Source: Cyanobacteria bacterium QS_4_48_99 (lineage in GTDB: Bacteria > Cyanobacteriota > Cyanobacteriia > Cyanobacteriales > Rubidibacteraceae). Taken from it: a stretch of DNA of 41,591 nt. Within the stretch, counting starts at the first letter, position 1; each line of letters opens with the position of its first letter. The stretch lies in NCBI GenBank assembly GCA_003021505.1, contig PXPT01000051.1, positions 32,640-74,230 of the forward strand, in the 5' to 3' direction. The translations under genes and the position numbers were made by a program. The notes under the pieces were generated by a model. It saw only the letters and a list, made by a program, of their open reading frames with translations. It did not search any database and was not told where the DNA came from. This document shows positions 21,693 to 30,296 of this stretch, piece by piece.

Positions 21693-21724
21693 AGAGCGTC
21701 TGGATCACCTCAGGCGCTTTTTTT
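21693..21724 (+). terminator. Intrinsic terminator of the atp operon
   Basis: AGCGTCTG (21694-21701) pairs with CAGGCGCT (21710-21717) with one G-U pair, loop of 8 nt, followed by a run of T to 21724. It starts 27 nt after the gamma stop. Confidence 0.88.
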
Positions 21725-21782
21725 ACTTTTGTGGGAACGATAAATTGGTTGATAGAACAAGGCACAGATGGGATCGCCACTT

Positions 21783-22100
21783 ATGTCTAAGACTCACACT
21801 GTAGAAATCCACCACCAAGGCCACACCCAAACAATTGAAGTCCCCGAGGAGCAAACCATTCTAGAAGCTGCCTATAGTGCGGGAATTAACTTGCCAAGTT
21901 CCTGTACTGCTGGGGTTTGTACGACCTGTGCCGCCCAAATTTGGGAAGGAAGTGTCGATCAAAGTGATGGCATGGGGGTTTCTCAGGAACTCCAAGACGA
22001 AGGCTATGTGTTGCTTTGCGTTGCCTATCCTCGCTCCGATTTGAAAATTGAGTCAGAAAAAGAAGATACGGTTTATCAGCGACAATTTGGGCAGCCTTAA
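21783..22100 (+). CDS. Plant-type [2Fe-2S] ferredoxin with C-terminal extension
   Basis: A 105-residue ferredoxin. Cluster ligands are C41, C46, C49 and C79 (SSCTAGVCTTCAAQ, then YVLLCVAYP). Beyond the usual KEED end it continues EDTVYQRQFGQP, a C-terminal extension not found in main PetF. It lacks the acidic cluster of the first ferredoxin in this window, so it may serve different partners. ATG 21768 would add five residues and has AAGG nearby; I prefer 21783 because it gives MSKTHTVEIHHQG. It lies behind the atp terminator, so it is probably transcribed on its own. Confidence 0.9.
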   Translation: MSKTHTVEIHHQGHTQTIEVPEEQTILEAAYSAGINLPSSCTAGVCTTCAAQIWEGSVDQSDGMGVSQELQDEGYVLLCVAYPRSDLKIESEKEDTVYQRQFGQP

Positions 22101-22197
22101 GAGGTGTTAGGTATTAGTCGTTTAGTCGTTTAGGTAATGTCACTTGAAATTCTAAAGACGCTATTCCTAATCCCCAGGAGTTCTAACCTTGGTTGGG

Positions 22198-23721
22198 CTA
22201 ACTAGATGTATTGTTTTTCTTCTCCAAATCATTCACTGCTGGTGCTTGAAGAACCTTTCCTTCGTAGCTGAAACGAGCGCCATGACAGGGACAGTCCCAA
22301 CTTTTTTCGGCACTGTTCCAGTTCACGATACACCCCAGGTGAGAACACACCGCCGATACAGCGTGGATTTTGCCTTGCTCGTCTCGATAGGTGGCTACCT
22401 TGTCGCCATTGACTGTTACTAATTTTCCTTCCCCTTTAGATACTTGTGAAAAGGAATTGGTTTGTAAACCCTTAAAGCGATCGCTAATCCAGCGTGTGGC
22501 AACATCAGCATTCTCTCTCAAAGAATCTTGAGAAACAAAAGGTGTAGCGCGAGTGGCATCGTAAAGTTCTGCCCAGCGATTCTTTCTCCCCAAAATCAGA
22601 TCCGAGAGAATCATGCCTGAGAGCGTTCCTCTCGTCATTCCCCACAAGCTGAATCCAGTGGCTGTGTAAATATGGTTCGTTGTTGGTGTCAGTTTGCCGA
22701 TGTAAGGTAGCTTATCCATCGAAGCCATGTCCTGAGTTGACCAGCGGTACTCGATGGAGTCAACTCCAAAACGAGAGTGAGCATACTCTTCCAACTGCTG
22801 GTATCGTTCCTCAGTTTCAGAGACAGTCCCCGTTTTATGCCCTTCACCGCCGATGATCAACAGCAAACCGTCTTCGTAGGGGGTAGTCCGAATCGAGCGG
22901 TAATTGTCGTTCGCACCGATAAACATCCCTTCTGGTGCTAGAGAGCGATCAATCTTTGCGCCAATCAGATAAGAGCGCTTGGGATAAGCTTTGGCAAAGA
23001 ACAGTCCTTGGTCTAGGATAGGTAAATTGGTGGCTACAATGACATCTTGCGCTGTGACCGTCCCTTTGCTAGTTTTAACTTGGCAAGGATTGCCCTCGTC
23101 CACCGTCTTTACTCGCGTGTCCTCGAATACGTGGCAGCCGTTGCCTGGAATGCCTTGGGCGAGATGCAGTAAGTATTTACGAGCATGAAACTCTGCTTGG
23201 TTTTCAAATTGGACTGCCCCGGCAACGGAAAAAGGGAGTGAAGTCTCTCGGACAAAAGAAGCAGGCAGCCCTAGTTTCGTGGCAGCTTCCGCTTCTGCTT
23301 CCACTGCACTCAAATCCTCTGCGGATGGGGCAAAGGTATAAGCACTCTTGCGTTCAAAGTCACAATCAATCTGCTCTTGTTCGACGAAACTGGCAACGCA
23401 CTCAATTGCTGCTTGGTTAGATTCGGCGTAAACGCGAGCTTTTTCTTCACCCAATTCCTTAATCAAATCGGCATAGATTAGGCGATGGAGAGAAGTTATT
23501 TTGGCGGTTGTGTGACCGCTCACGCCTGTTCCTACTCGCTTAGACTCGATCACAGCAACCGTTTTGCCAGCCTCTTTGAGCAGCTTGGCAGCCGTTATGC
23601 CCACAATACCCGCCCCCACGATGGCAACATCCACCGATACATCATTTTCTAGGGATGGATAGTTGGTTTCCTGGGTGGAGTCGATCCAAAAGGAAACATG
23701 TTTTCCAGATAGAGAAGTCAT
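22198..23721 (-). CDS. FAD-dependent oxidoreductase (DAO family) fused to a C-terminal Rieske domain
   Basis: A 507-residue two-domain protein. The N-terminal FAD-binding Rossmann motif VAIVGAGIVGITAAKLLKEAG is at residues 33-53, followed by GTGVSGHTTAKITSLH and, near residue 345, MDKLPYIGKL...YTATGFSLWGMTRGTLSG, as in glycine-oxidase/DadA-like enzymes. The Rieske domain holds a [2Fe-2S] cluster with C459, H461, C477 and H480 (CSHLGC, then DCPCHGARF), with C464 and C479 as a probable disulfide. Electron transfer between flavin and Rieske cluster is implied; substrate and location are unknown, and there is no signal peptide. The ORF ends shortly after the Rieske motif with a Lys/Asn-rich tail. 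Confidence 0.9.
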   Translation of the reverse strand: MTSLSGKHVSFWIDSTQETNYPSLENDVSVDVAIVGAGIVGITAAKLLKEAGKTVAVIESKRVGTGVSGHTTAKITSLHRLIYADLIKELGEEKARVYAESNQAAIECVASFVEQEQIDCDFERKSAYTFAPSAEDLSAVEAEAEAATKLGLPASFVRETSLPFSVAGAVQFENQAEFHARKYLLHLAQGIPGNGCHVFEDTRVKTVDEGNPCQVKTSKGTVTAQDVIVATNLPILDQGLFFAKAYPKRSYLIGAKIDRSLAPEGMFIGANDNYRSIRTTPYEDGLLLIIGGEGHKTGTVSETEERYQQLEEYAHSRFGVDSIEYRWSTQDMASMDKLPYIGKLTPTTNHIYTATGFSLWGMTRGTLSGMILSDLILGRKNRWAELYDATRATPFVSQDSLRENADVATRWISDRFKGLQTNSFSQVSKGEGKLVTVNGDKVATYRDEQGKIHAVSAVCSHLGCIVNWNSAEKSWDCPCHGARFSYEGKVLQAPAVNDLEKKNNTSS

Positions 23722-23925
23722 CTAGGTTTCTAGAAATTTGTATAAAGTTTGCATATTAAAAGAATATAATTTGAAACCGTGCTACGTTCATCTGTCCAGA
23801 GATGGAATAAAATTCATTACAGCCGCGCCAAGCTATTGAGAAAGCCAAGATGAGCGTTTTTGAATTTTGAACCGACGCGCAGAAATCTGTGACGCGCGAG
23901 CATCGTTGAATTGGAGCGAAGCGAC

Positions 23926-24114
23926 ATGACGACTCACTTTATTGATGCAGAAATTGAGCTGCAAGAAACACCAGCGAAATTGCAGCAAGCAATCGAGGCA
24001 GAGCTGGAAAAACGAGGAGAGCCTCTGCGCTGGGCAATTACTCGTGTAGACAGCGACAAGCGGAAAGCTCAGGTAGAAGCAATTGTTACAGTGGAGTCAG
24101 ATCCAGCGATTTAG
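23926..24114 (+). CDS. Small conserved-looking hypothetical protein (62 aa)
   Basis: From ATG 23926 this encodes 62 residues rich in Glu/Ala with an alpha-then-beta pattern (IELQETPAKLQQAIEAELEKRGEPLRWAITRVD...AQVEAIVTVES). I do not recognise a named family. A GGAG lies about 10 nt upstream. It ends 3 nt before the DUF3326 gene, so the two are almost certainly co-transcribed. TTG 23911 is an alternative start. Confidence 0.65.
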   Translation: MTTHFIDAEIELQETPAKLQQAIEAELEKRGEPLRWAITRVDSDKRKAQVEAIVTVESDPAI

Positions 24115-24117
24115 CGC

Positions 24118-25176
24118 GTGAACCAACGTCCTTATACAGTTGCTTTAATTGTCCCTACAGGCGTGGGAGCCTCAATCGGAGGGTATGCCGGAGATGCCCT
24201 GCCAGTCGCGAGAGCGATCGCGTCATGCTCGGATCGCCTGATTACTCACCCCAATGTCCTCAATGGGGCGCAGCTTTACTGGTTTTCCCCCAATACCTTC
24301 TACGTAGAAGGCTACGGCCTTGACAAATTTGCCGCAAAATGTTGGGGACTGCGCCCGGTTCACCAAAACCGGGTAGGGTTGATTCTTGATCGCGCCATGG
24401 AATCAGAGTTGCGCTTGCGCCATATCCAGGCAGCAGACGCTAGCCAAGCTACTTTGGGGCTGAATCTCACTGACTATGTGATGACAGATGCCCCCCTAGA
24501 AGTGGAACTGCGAACCGCAGCATCAGGGGCAAGCTGGGGGACAATTGGCAATCCCGGCAGTTTGTTGCGAGCTGCTGAGAAGTTAATTCGCCAAGCTAGG
24601 GCAGACGCGATCGCTGTAGTGGCTCGTTTTCCCGATGACACCGATAGCACTACTGTGGAAGACTATCGCCACGGTTCCGGCGTTGACCCCCTGGCGGGTA
24701 CTGAAGCCGTCATCTCTCATCTAATTGTCCGTACCTTTCAAATTCCCTGCGCTCACGCTCCCGCTTTGATGCCCCTACCAGTTGACCCGAATGTGTCTCC
24801 TCGCGCCGCTGCTGAAGAACTGGGCTATACCTTCTTGCCTTGCGTTTTAGTGGGACTCTCGCGCGCCCCTCAGTTTGTGGTTGGGAGGCAAAACTCTCAA
24901 ACCCAAGATATCTGGGCAGAGCAAGTTGATGCTCTCGTTGTCCCAGCCACCGCCTGCGGAGGCAGCGCCCTTTTGAACTTCAGCCAATCCCACCCTCAGA
25001 TTATCGCTATTGAAAACAATCATACCCAGATGCAAGTGCCCCCAGAACCATTGGGAATTAAAGCAATTCGGGTACACTCGTATCTAGAGGCGCTGGGCGT
25101 TCTAGTGGCTCATCGCGCTGGCATTAATGCGGATGCCTTGCGCCCTTCCCTTTCGTCTTTGCATTATTTATCTTGA
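24118..25176 (+). CDS. DUF3326 family protein
   Basis: A 352-residue protein that I recognise as the DUF3326 type from cyanobacteria and plastid-bearing organisms. It opens with YTVALIVPTGVGASIGGYAGDALPVARAIAS and has other conserved-looking blocks: FPDDTDSTTVEDYRHGSGVDPLAG, a proline-rich ALMPLPVDP, and VPATACGGSALLNFSQSHPQIIAIENN. The glycine-rich blocks and buried Asp/Glu suggest a nucleotide- or metabolite-binding enzyme, but no function is established to my knowledge. The start is GTG 24118, 3 nt after the small protein stop. A CPBP membrane protease gene follows immediately. Confidence 0.8.
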   Translation: MNQRPYTVALIVPTGVGASIGGYAGDALPVARAIASCSDRLITHPNVLNGAQLYWFSPNTFYVEGYGLDKFAAKCWGLRPVHQNRVGLILDRAMESELRLRHIQAADASQATLGLNLTDYVMTDAPLEVELRTAASGASWGTIGNPGSLLRAAEKLIRQARADAIAVVARFPDDTDSTTVEDYRHGSGVDPLAGTEAVISHLIVRTFQIPCAHAPALMPLPVDPNVSPRAAAEELGYTFLPCVLVGLSRAPQFVVGRQNSQTQDIWAEQVDALVVPATACGGSALLNFSQSHPQIIAIENNHTQMQVPPEPLGIKAIRVHSYLEALGVLVAHRAGINADALRPSLSSLHYLS

Positions 25177-25180
25177 ACCT

Positions 25181-25753
25181 GTGGCAGATTCTAATCATCC
25201 TGAAATCGAACCTCTCACTCGCACCCAAGTCTTGATGGTGATGGGGGTAACAGCAGTTATCCTGCTGGCAGTTGTGAAGTTGTGGCAACAGTTCGGCTCG
25301 GCTTCCCTCCTTCCCGTGCGATTGACTACCGAAGCAGTCCTGCTAGGACTAGGCATGGCATTGGCAATTACCGTAGCCAGTAGTGTAATTTATCGCCTTT
25401 GGCCCGCCTATCGTCGCAGTGCCAACGCTTACTTGGAATTAATCCTCAAGCCTCTAGTGTGGCCCGATTTGTTTTGGTTAGGGCTGTTGCCGGGATTAAG
25501 CGAAGAATTGCTGTTTCGTGGCATGATCATCCCTGCTTTAGGAGGAGGAATCACTGCCGTGGTGGTGTCGAGTTTAGTATTTGGCGTTCTTCACATCAGC
25601 GGTTCCCAAAAGTGGTCTTATGTGGTATGGGCAACCATCGTCGGGTTAATGCTAGGCTCGATTGCTGTGGCAACCGGAAATTTACTTGTGCCTATCATTG
25701 CTCACGTGACAACGAATTTTGCTTCTAGCTGCATTTGGAAGCTCCAGCATTGA
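25181..25753 (+). CDS. CPBP family intramembrane glutamic protease (CAAX/Abi type)
   Basis: From GTG 25181 the protein is 190 residues with several hydrophobic helices (VLMVMGVTAVILLAVVKLW, LLGLGMALAITVASSVIY and others). All three CPBP motifs are present: EELLFRG with E108, E109, R113; FGVLH with F134, H138; HVTTN with H175, N179. The motif glutamate and histidines form the putative membrane-embedded active site. ATG 25127 in the same frame would overlap the DUF3326 gene by 50 nt, so I prefer the GTG 5 nt after that stop. Target unknown; cyanobacterial relatives are mostly uncharacterised. Confidence 0.85.
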   Translation: MADSNHPEIEPLTRTQVLMVMGVTAVILLAVVKLWQQFGSASLLPVRLTTEAVLLGLGMALAITVASSVIYRLWPAYRRSANAYLELILKPLVWPDLFWLGLLPGLSEELLFRGMIIPALGGGITAVVVSSLVFGVLHISGSQKWSYVVWATIVGLMLGSIAVATGNLLVPIIAHVTTNFASSCIWKLQH

Positions 25754-25794
25754 AGGGATGCGGAGAGGGGGGAGACAAGGAGATGGGGGAAGAG

Positions 25795-25852
25795 AAATTA
25801 AAAATTAAGGGAGGGACGAGCCGGCGGCTCGCCCGTACAAAATTAAAAATTA
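25795..25852. repeat. Palindromic repeat copy B nested in an AAATTAAAAATTA direct repeat
   Basis: AAATTAAAAATTA occurs at 25795-25807 and again at 25840-25852. Between them lies the palindrome with arms around GACGAGCCG and CGGCTCGCCC followed by GTACA (25809-25839). The layout looks like insertion of the palindrome into an AT-rich repeat with target duplication, or recombination between repeats. Confidence 0.65.
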
Positions 25853-25935
25853 GGGATTCCATTTTGCCTTTTGAATTGTTTGTCCCCTTGCGCCCTGCTC
25901 TCCTTGTGCTTTGTATCCCTGCGTTCCCTCCGCTT

Positions 25936-26730
25936 CTACGACAGGAGAATATGTTGGCGGCAAAATGCCAGCACTTCCGATAAGTCGCTAGTTTGCTGGG
26001 GATAGGTAATACTCGGTCTAGTAATGACAATCAGCGGAATGCCTAACTCGGCTGCCGCAGCCTGCTTCACTTCCTCTCCCCCTGCTTTTCCAGAAGCTTT
26101 TGTTACCACTAGAGAAATCTGCCAGTGATGCCACAAAGCTTTTTCCAATTCGGCGCTTATCGGGGGACGAAGGGCAATGATTCGGTCTGAGGTAAACCCA
26201 GCAGATAAGGCGACTTCGATGGAGTTGGCAGTCGGGAGAGTGCGGGCAAACAGGGTGGAGTGGTCTTGCCAGGACTGGAACTGCGGCAGAGGCTTGCAGC
26301 CCACGGTTAGTAGCACTCGCTGCTGGTGAAGGTAGTTTCCTGCTAGTAGGGCATCGAAGCTTTCTAATGCAATGACGTTGCCTGCTTGAGTCTCTAGGCT
26401 AAGGCTGGGACGTTCGTAGCGCAGATAGGGAATTTCCCACCTTGCTGCTGATGCCATTGCGCCCTGAGAAACTGCTACTGCATGGGGATGGGAAGCGTCT
26501 AGCACCGCCCCAATTTGCTGCTGTTGAAAAAAAGTATCCAGGTTATATGGATCAATTTGTCCCACTATAATCTGGAAAAACTCTATCTGAGGATAGAGAG
26601 CCGTCGCTGCCGCTGTCGTTACAGTAATGGTGCAGGGAAGTTTTAAGGGAGCGATAGCCTCTGCGATCTGGGCACTCTCACTCGTCCCACCAATTAGCCA
26701 GAGGCGTTTTGGAACCTCACCTGTTGCCAA
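25936..26730 (-). CDS. cobK: Precorrin-6A / cobalt-precorrin-6A reductase
   Basis: A 264-residue protein with the CobK/CbiJ layout: N-terminal RLWLIGGTSESAQIAEAI dinucleotide-type loop, VLDASHPHAVAVSQGAM, the LRYERPSLS segment, and VVTKASGKAGGEEVKQAAAAELGIPLIVITRP near the C-terminus. It reduces a macrocycle double bond in cobalamin (pseudocobalamin) synthesis with NAD(P)H. No other cob/cbi gene is in the window, so it is dispersed here. Its 3' end faces the CPBP protease gene across a repeat-filled spacer. Confidence 0.9.
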   Translation of the reverse strand: MATGEVPKRLWLIGGTSESAQIAEAIAPLKLPCTITVTTAAATALYPQIEFFQIIVGQIDPYNLDTFFQQQQIGAVLDASHPHAVAVSQGAMASAARWEIPYLRYERPSLSLETQAGNVIALESFDALLAGNYLHQQRVLLTVGCKPLPQFQSWQDHSTLFARTLPTANSIEVALSAGFTSDRIIALRPPISAELEKALWHHWQISLVVTKASGKAGGEEVKQAAAAELGIPLIVITRPSITYPQQTSDLSEVLAFCRQHILLS

Positions 26731-26759
26731 TTTACTCCCCCCTGGGAGTTATGCCTACC

Positions 26760-26948
26760 CTATCCCTTAAGCGCCTTGTTAAAGTTCCGGCGGTAGGGTT
26801 TATTAAAAATCAGCACTGGCCACAACAGTGACAAGCGTAGCCGATTCGAGGAGCTGGGTTCAAAGTTGGTGCGGTTAAACCCCTTCCAAAACTTCCAGCT
26901 TCCGCCAGCATAAACGACTAGCAACACCAATCCCATTAAAGTCTCCAT
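26760..26948 (-). CDS. Small membrane protein, hypothetical
   Basis: A 62-residue protein with an N-terminal hydrophobic helix (TLMGLVLLVVYAGGSWKFW) and a basic C-terminal half with a second short hydrophobic patch (LRLSLLWPVLIFNKPYRRNFNKALKG). A GGGAG lies about 6 nt before ATG 26948, which supports real translation. No named family recognised. It is just upstream of cobK on the same strand (29 nt) and could be co-transcribed. Confidence 0.6.
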   Translation of the reverse strand: METLMGLVLLVVYAGGSWKFWKGFNRTNFEPSSSNRLRLSLLWPVLIFNKPYRRNFNKALKG

Positions 26949-27558
26949 AATTAACTCCCACTTAACAAACGCTGGGCAATGTCATTTGCTTTCTATATTA
27001 CGGTTTTCTTATTCCAATCTAGGAGTCCCCACAAATCAAGCCAGGCTCCCTAAATTGAGTAGCGGTTTTCTGGAATGTTCTCTTTAGTTCTCTCTACTTC
27101 TAACCTAAATTATTTAGCTCAATTACTGATATTGTGATTGTTCTTTTACTGACCCGAATCGTTTTTGATTGAGGAGAGCAAGGTTTGATACGCCTCCTCT
27201 AGTATAACCTTGGTACTAAGATTTTACTAGATATCGTAGAACGTTTGGCTGGGAAACAGTTAGGCTGAAGACAGCTTATTTCTCTCTAGATGCAGTTCGA
27301 GGAGTTTTTCGCTGCCATGTTCAAAGGTACAGAGTGCTGCCCAACCCAACCAAACAATCAATAAAATTTGAAAAATTTTCCGATGATAAAAATCGACACT
27401 AAAATCTTGCAATGTCTGCGCCAGCGTCCTGACAGAGCGACTACCACCCCCTAGGGAAGACAACTAAAATTTCATTAAGCCCGGTTAAAGCTTGACAACT
27501 AAGACCGGAAAAAAATTCCACTGACTCCGTAAAGCGAGCAAATAGGCAAGGAGGAATT
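26949..27558. other. Long intergenic region upstream of the nucleotidyltransferase fusion
   Basis: About 610 nt with promoters expected for both flanking genes. A minus-strand frame at 27260-27463 has only a TTG start, an immediate upstream stop and no ribosome site, so I do not call it. CGGTTTTCT occurs at 27001 and 27063. No tRNA or strong hairpin is seen. Confidence 0.35.
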
Positions 27559-30087
27559 ATGCGCGCCGTACTGATGGCTGGTGGTTCTGGAACCAGGCTG
27601 CGACCCTTAACCTGCGATTTACCCAAACCGATGGTGCCGGTTCTGAACCGACCCATTGCAGAACACATTATCAACCTGCTCAAGCGACACAACATCAACG
27701 AGGTTGTCGCTACGCTGCACTATCTCCCTGATGTGATGCGAGATTACTTTCAAGATGGCAGCAATTTTGGCATCGAGATGACGTACGCCGTCGAGGAAGA
27801 CCAACCCTTAGGCACGGCGGGCTGCGTAAAGAATGTTGCTGAGTTACTCGATGAAACCTTTATCGTAATTAGCGGCGACAGTATCACAGACTTCGATTTA
27901 AGCGCTGCGATTGAGTTTCACAAACAAAAGCAATCAAAAGCTACGCTTGTCTTAACCCGCGTTCCCGATCCCATGGAATTCGGAGTAGTAATTACGGACC
28001 AAGAGAATCACATCAAACGCTTTTTAGAAAAACCTTCTAGTAGCGAGATCTTCTCCGATACGATTAATACTGGTACTTATATTCTCGAACCGGAAGTTTT
28101 AGACTACCTTCCCACCAATCAGGAATGTGACTTCTCCAAAGATTTGTTTCCCCTGCTGCTAGAGCGCGGAGAGCCTATTTACGGCTATATTGCGGAGGGA
28201 TATTGGTGTGATGTGGGGCACCTCGATGCCTACCGCGAAGCACACTACGATAGCTTGAATGGGAAGGTCGAAATCGAGTGCGCCTACCAAGAACAATCTC
28301 CCGGTATCTGGGTGGGCGAAAACACCTCCATCGACCCCAGTGCCCAGATTCAGAGACCAGCACTCATTGGTAGCAACTGCCGCATTGGCTCGCGAGTCAA
28401 AATTAATTCGGGTGCGGTGATTGGCGATAACGTCACCGTTAGTGCAGAAGCGGACTTAAAGCATTCAGTGATCTGGAACGGAGCCATGATTGGCGAGCAA
28501 GCTAATCTAAGTGCCTGTACCATTTCCCGAGGCACTCGTGTAGAGCACCATGCTCAGATTTTAGAAGGAGCGGTTATCGGTGCCCTTTCCACAGTCGGGG
28601 AAGAAGCAAAAATTAGCCCCAATGTGCGCGTTTGGCCCAGTAAAAAGATTGAATCGGGCGCAGTTTTAAATATCAATTTAATTTGGGGCAACATGGCGCA
28701 ACGCAATCTCTTTGGTCAACAAGGCGTGACGGGAATCGCTAACATCGATATCACGCCAGAATTTGCAGTCAAACTAGGAACTGCATTTGGCTCGACCTTA
28801 AAACCGGGTTCTGCGGTTTCTGTCTCGCGCGACCAACGTAGTGTTTCACGCATGGTGAGTCGCTCTTTAATTTCGGGGTTGATGTCTGCGGGAGTGGAGA
28901 TTCAAAACCTAGAAGCAACGGCAATTCCCATCGCTCGCACCATGGCTCCCACACTTTCGGTTGCTGGAGGTATCCACGTGCGGCTGCATCCCAACCGCCC
29001 CGACCACTTGCTAATCGAGTTCTTCGACGAGCAGGGCATCAATATTTCCAAGTCCAAAGAAAAGAAAATTGAGGGGGCTTATTTTAAAGAAGACCTGCGG
29101 CGGGTACAGATTCCCGAAATCGGTCAGGTGTCTTATCCCAGCGGCATCCTTGAGGTTTATAGCCATAGTTTTGAGAAAAACCTGAATGTAGAAGCGGTTC
29201 GTAACAGTCGCTCCAAGGTAGTGATTGACTATGCTTACGGTGTTTCTGGAGCGGTTTTGCCTCAGCTACTCGGAAAGTTTGGTTGTGATGCGGTGGTGCT
29301 GAATGCCAGCTTGAGTCAAGCCTCGCTTTCGGCAGAAGAACGGGAAACCTTACTCAATCAACTTGGTCAGGTGGTCGAAGCTCTCAAGGCGAACCTAGGC
29401 ATACAGGTGGCAGCGAATGGAGAGCAGCTCATCTTAATGGATGAATCGGGGATGCCAATCCGCGGTGAGCAACTGACAGCACTGATGGTGAACATGATGT
29501 TCACTGCTCACCCAAGAGGCACAGTAGTGGTTCCGGTTCATGCCTCCAGTGCGGTGGAGCAAATAGCTCGACGCCACGATGGAAAGGTGATTCGGACTAA
29601 GGCGAGTCCCATGGCTTTGATGGAAGCGTCTCAGGAGAATTCCAACGTGGTGTTAGGCGGCAGTGGTGAAATGGGCTTTATTTTCCCGCAACTGCATCCC
29701 GGCTTTGATGCGATGTTTACGATCGCCAAGCTGATTGAGATGCTGACAGTACAGGAGCGATCGCTTGCCCAAATCCGCACTGAACTGCCACGGATTAGCC
29801 ACAAATCCTACACTATGCGCTGCCCTTGGGATGTGAAGGGAGGATTGATGCGCTATCTGGTAGAAACCCACCCCTCTGAAAAGCTGGAGTTAATTGATGG
29901 GGTGAAGGTAATGGAGTCGCAAAATGATAACTGGGTGTTGATCTTACCTGATGCGGGAGAGCCACTTGTGCATATTTTTGCTAACGGTAAAGATCGGGAT
30001 GGGGTGGATGAATCCCTGCGCGAATATCGTCAGTGCGTCCAAGCGTTTATAGACCAAGAAGAGGGCGTGGAAGCCGTTAACGTCTAA
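27559..30087 (+). CDS. Sugar-phosphate nucleotidyltransferase fused to a degenerate phosphomannomutase
   Basis: An 842-residue fusion. Residues 1-240 are a nucleotidyltransferase like mannose-1-phosphate guanylyltransferase, with GGSGTRLRPLT at 8-18, KP at 23-24 and VISGDS at 103-108. Residues 250-370 are left-handed beta-helix hexapeptide repeats. Residues 385-842 have the four-domain phosphohexomutase layout, but the catalytic loop TASHNP is replaced by GGIHVRLHPNRP (470-481), the metal loop DGDxDR by AANGEQ (618-623), the sugar loop GExSGH by GGSGEMGF (700-707), and the phosphate loop RxSGTEP by LPDAGEP (796-802). The mutase half is therefore probably inactive and may bind ligand or regulate. 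Likely role: NDP-sugar supply for cell-surface glycans. An AAGGAGGAATT lies before the ATG. Confidence 0.88.
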   Translation: MRAVLMAGGSGTRLRPLTCDLPKPMVPVLNRPIAEHIINLLKRHNINEVVATLHYLPDVMRDYFQDGSNFGIEMTYAVEEDQPLGTAGCVKNVAELLDETFIVISGDSITDFDLSAAIEFHKQKQSKATLVLTRVPDPMEFGVVITDQENHIKRFLEKPSSSEIFSDTINTGTYILEPEVLDYLPTNQECDFSKDLFPLLLERGEPIYGYIAEGYWCDVGHLDAYREAHYDSLNGKVEIECAYQEQSPGIWVGENTSIDPSAQIQRPALIGSNCRIGSRVKINSGAVIGDNVTVSAEADLKHSVIWNGAMIGEQANLSACTISRGTRVEHHAQILEGAVIGALSTVGEEAKISPNVRVWPSKKIESGAVLNINLIWGNMAQRNLFGQQGVTGIANIDITPEFAVKLGTAFGSTLKPGSAVSVSRDQRSVSRMVSRSLISGLMSAGVEIQNLEATAIPIARTMAPTLSVAGGIHVRLHPNRPDHLLIEFFDEQGINISKSKEKKIEGAYFKEDLRRVQIPEIGQVSYPSGILEVYSHSFEKNLNVEAVRNSRSKVVIDYAYGVSGAVLPQLLGKFGCDAVVLNASLSQASLSAEERETLLNQLGQVVEALKANLGIQVAANGEQLILMDESGMPIRGEQLTALMVNMMFTAHPRGTVVVPVHASSAVEQIARRHDGKVIRTKASPMALMEASQENSNVVLGGSGEMGFIFPQLHPGFDAMFTIAKLIEMLTVQERSLAQIRTELPRISHKSYTMRCPWDVKGGLMRYLVETHPSEKLELIDGVKVMESQNDNWVLILPDAGEPLVHIFANGKDRDGVDESLREYRQCVQAFIDQEEGVEAVNV

Positions 30088-30144
30088 GCGGAGGGTTTCT
30101 GTGCGGAGGGGCGGAGGTGCCCAGCAGAGGGATTGATCTGTTTT

Positions 30145-30163
30145 CTCCTCTGCTCCCCTGCCC
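30145..30163 (-). repeat. Dispersed purine-rich repeat (permuted copy)
   Basis: The complement reads GGGCAGGGGAGCAGAGGAG, a rearranged form of the GCAGAGGAGCAGGGG unit seen at 5871-5885 and inside menE. Confidence 0.5.
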
Positions 30164-30296
30164 TTGGAGCTCCTGGAGCTTTTTCTTTCTCTCCAGCTTC
30201 CCCACTCCCCTACTCGCCTCCTCGCCAGTTCTGAGTCACCTTGTCTATGATCGATTCAGCCCAGTGAGGTGTTACTGCCACCAGGAGCATTTTGAA

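Noticed and set aside
25735-26030. Overlapping frames on both strands between the CPBP protease and cobK
   Set aside because: They read through low-complexity and palindromic repeats and the end of cobK.
27260-27463. Minus-strand frame of 67 codons with one hydrophobic segment
   Set aside because: Only a TTG start directly after a stop, no ribosome site and no known family; could be a remnant but not supportable.
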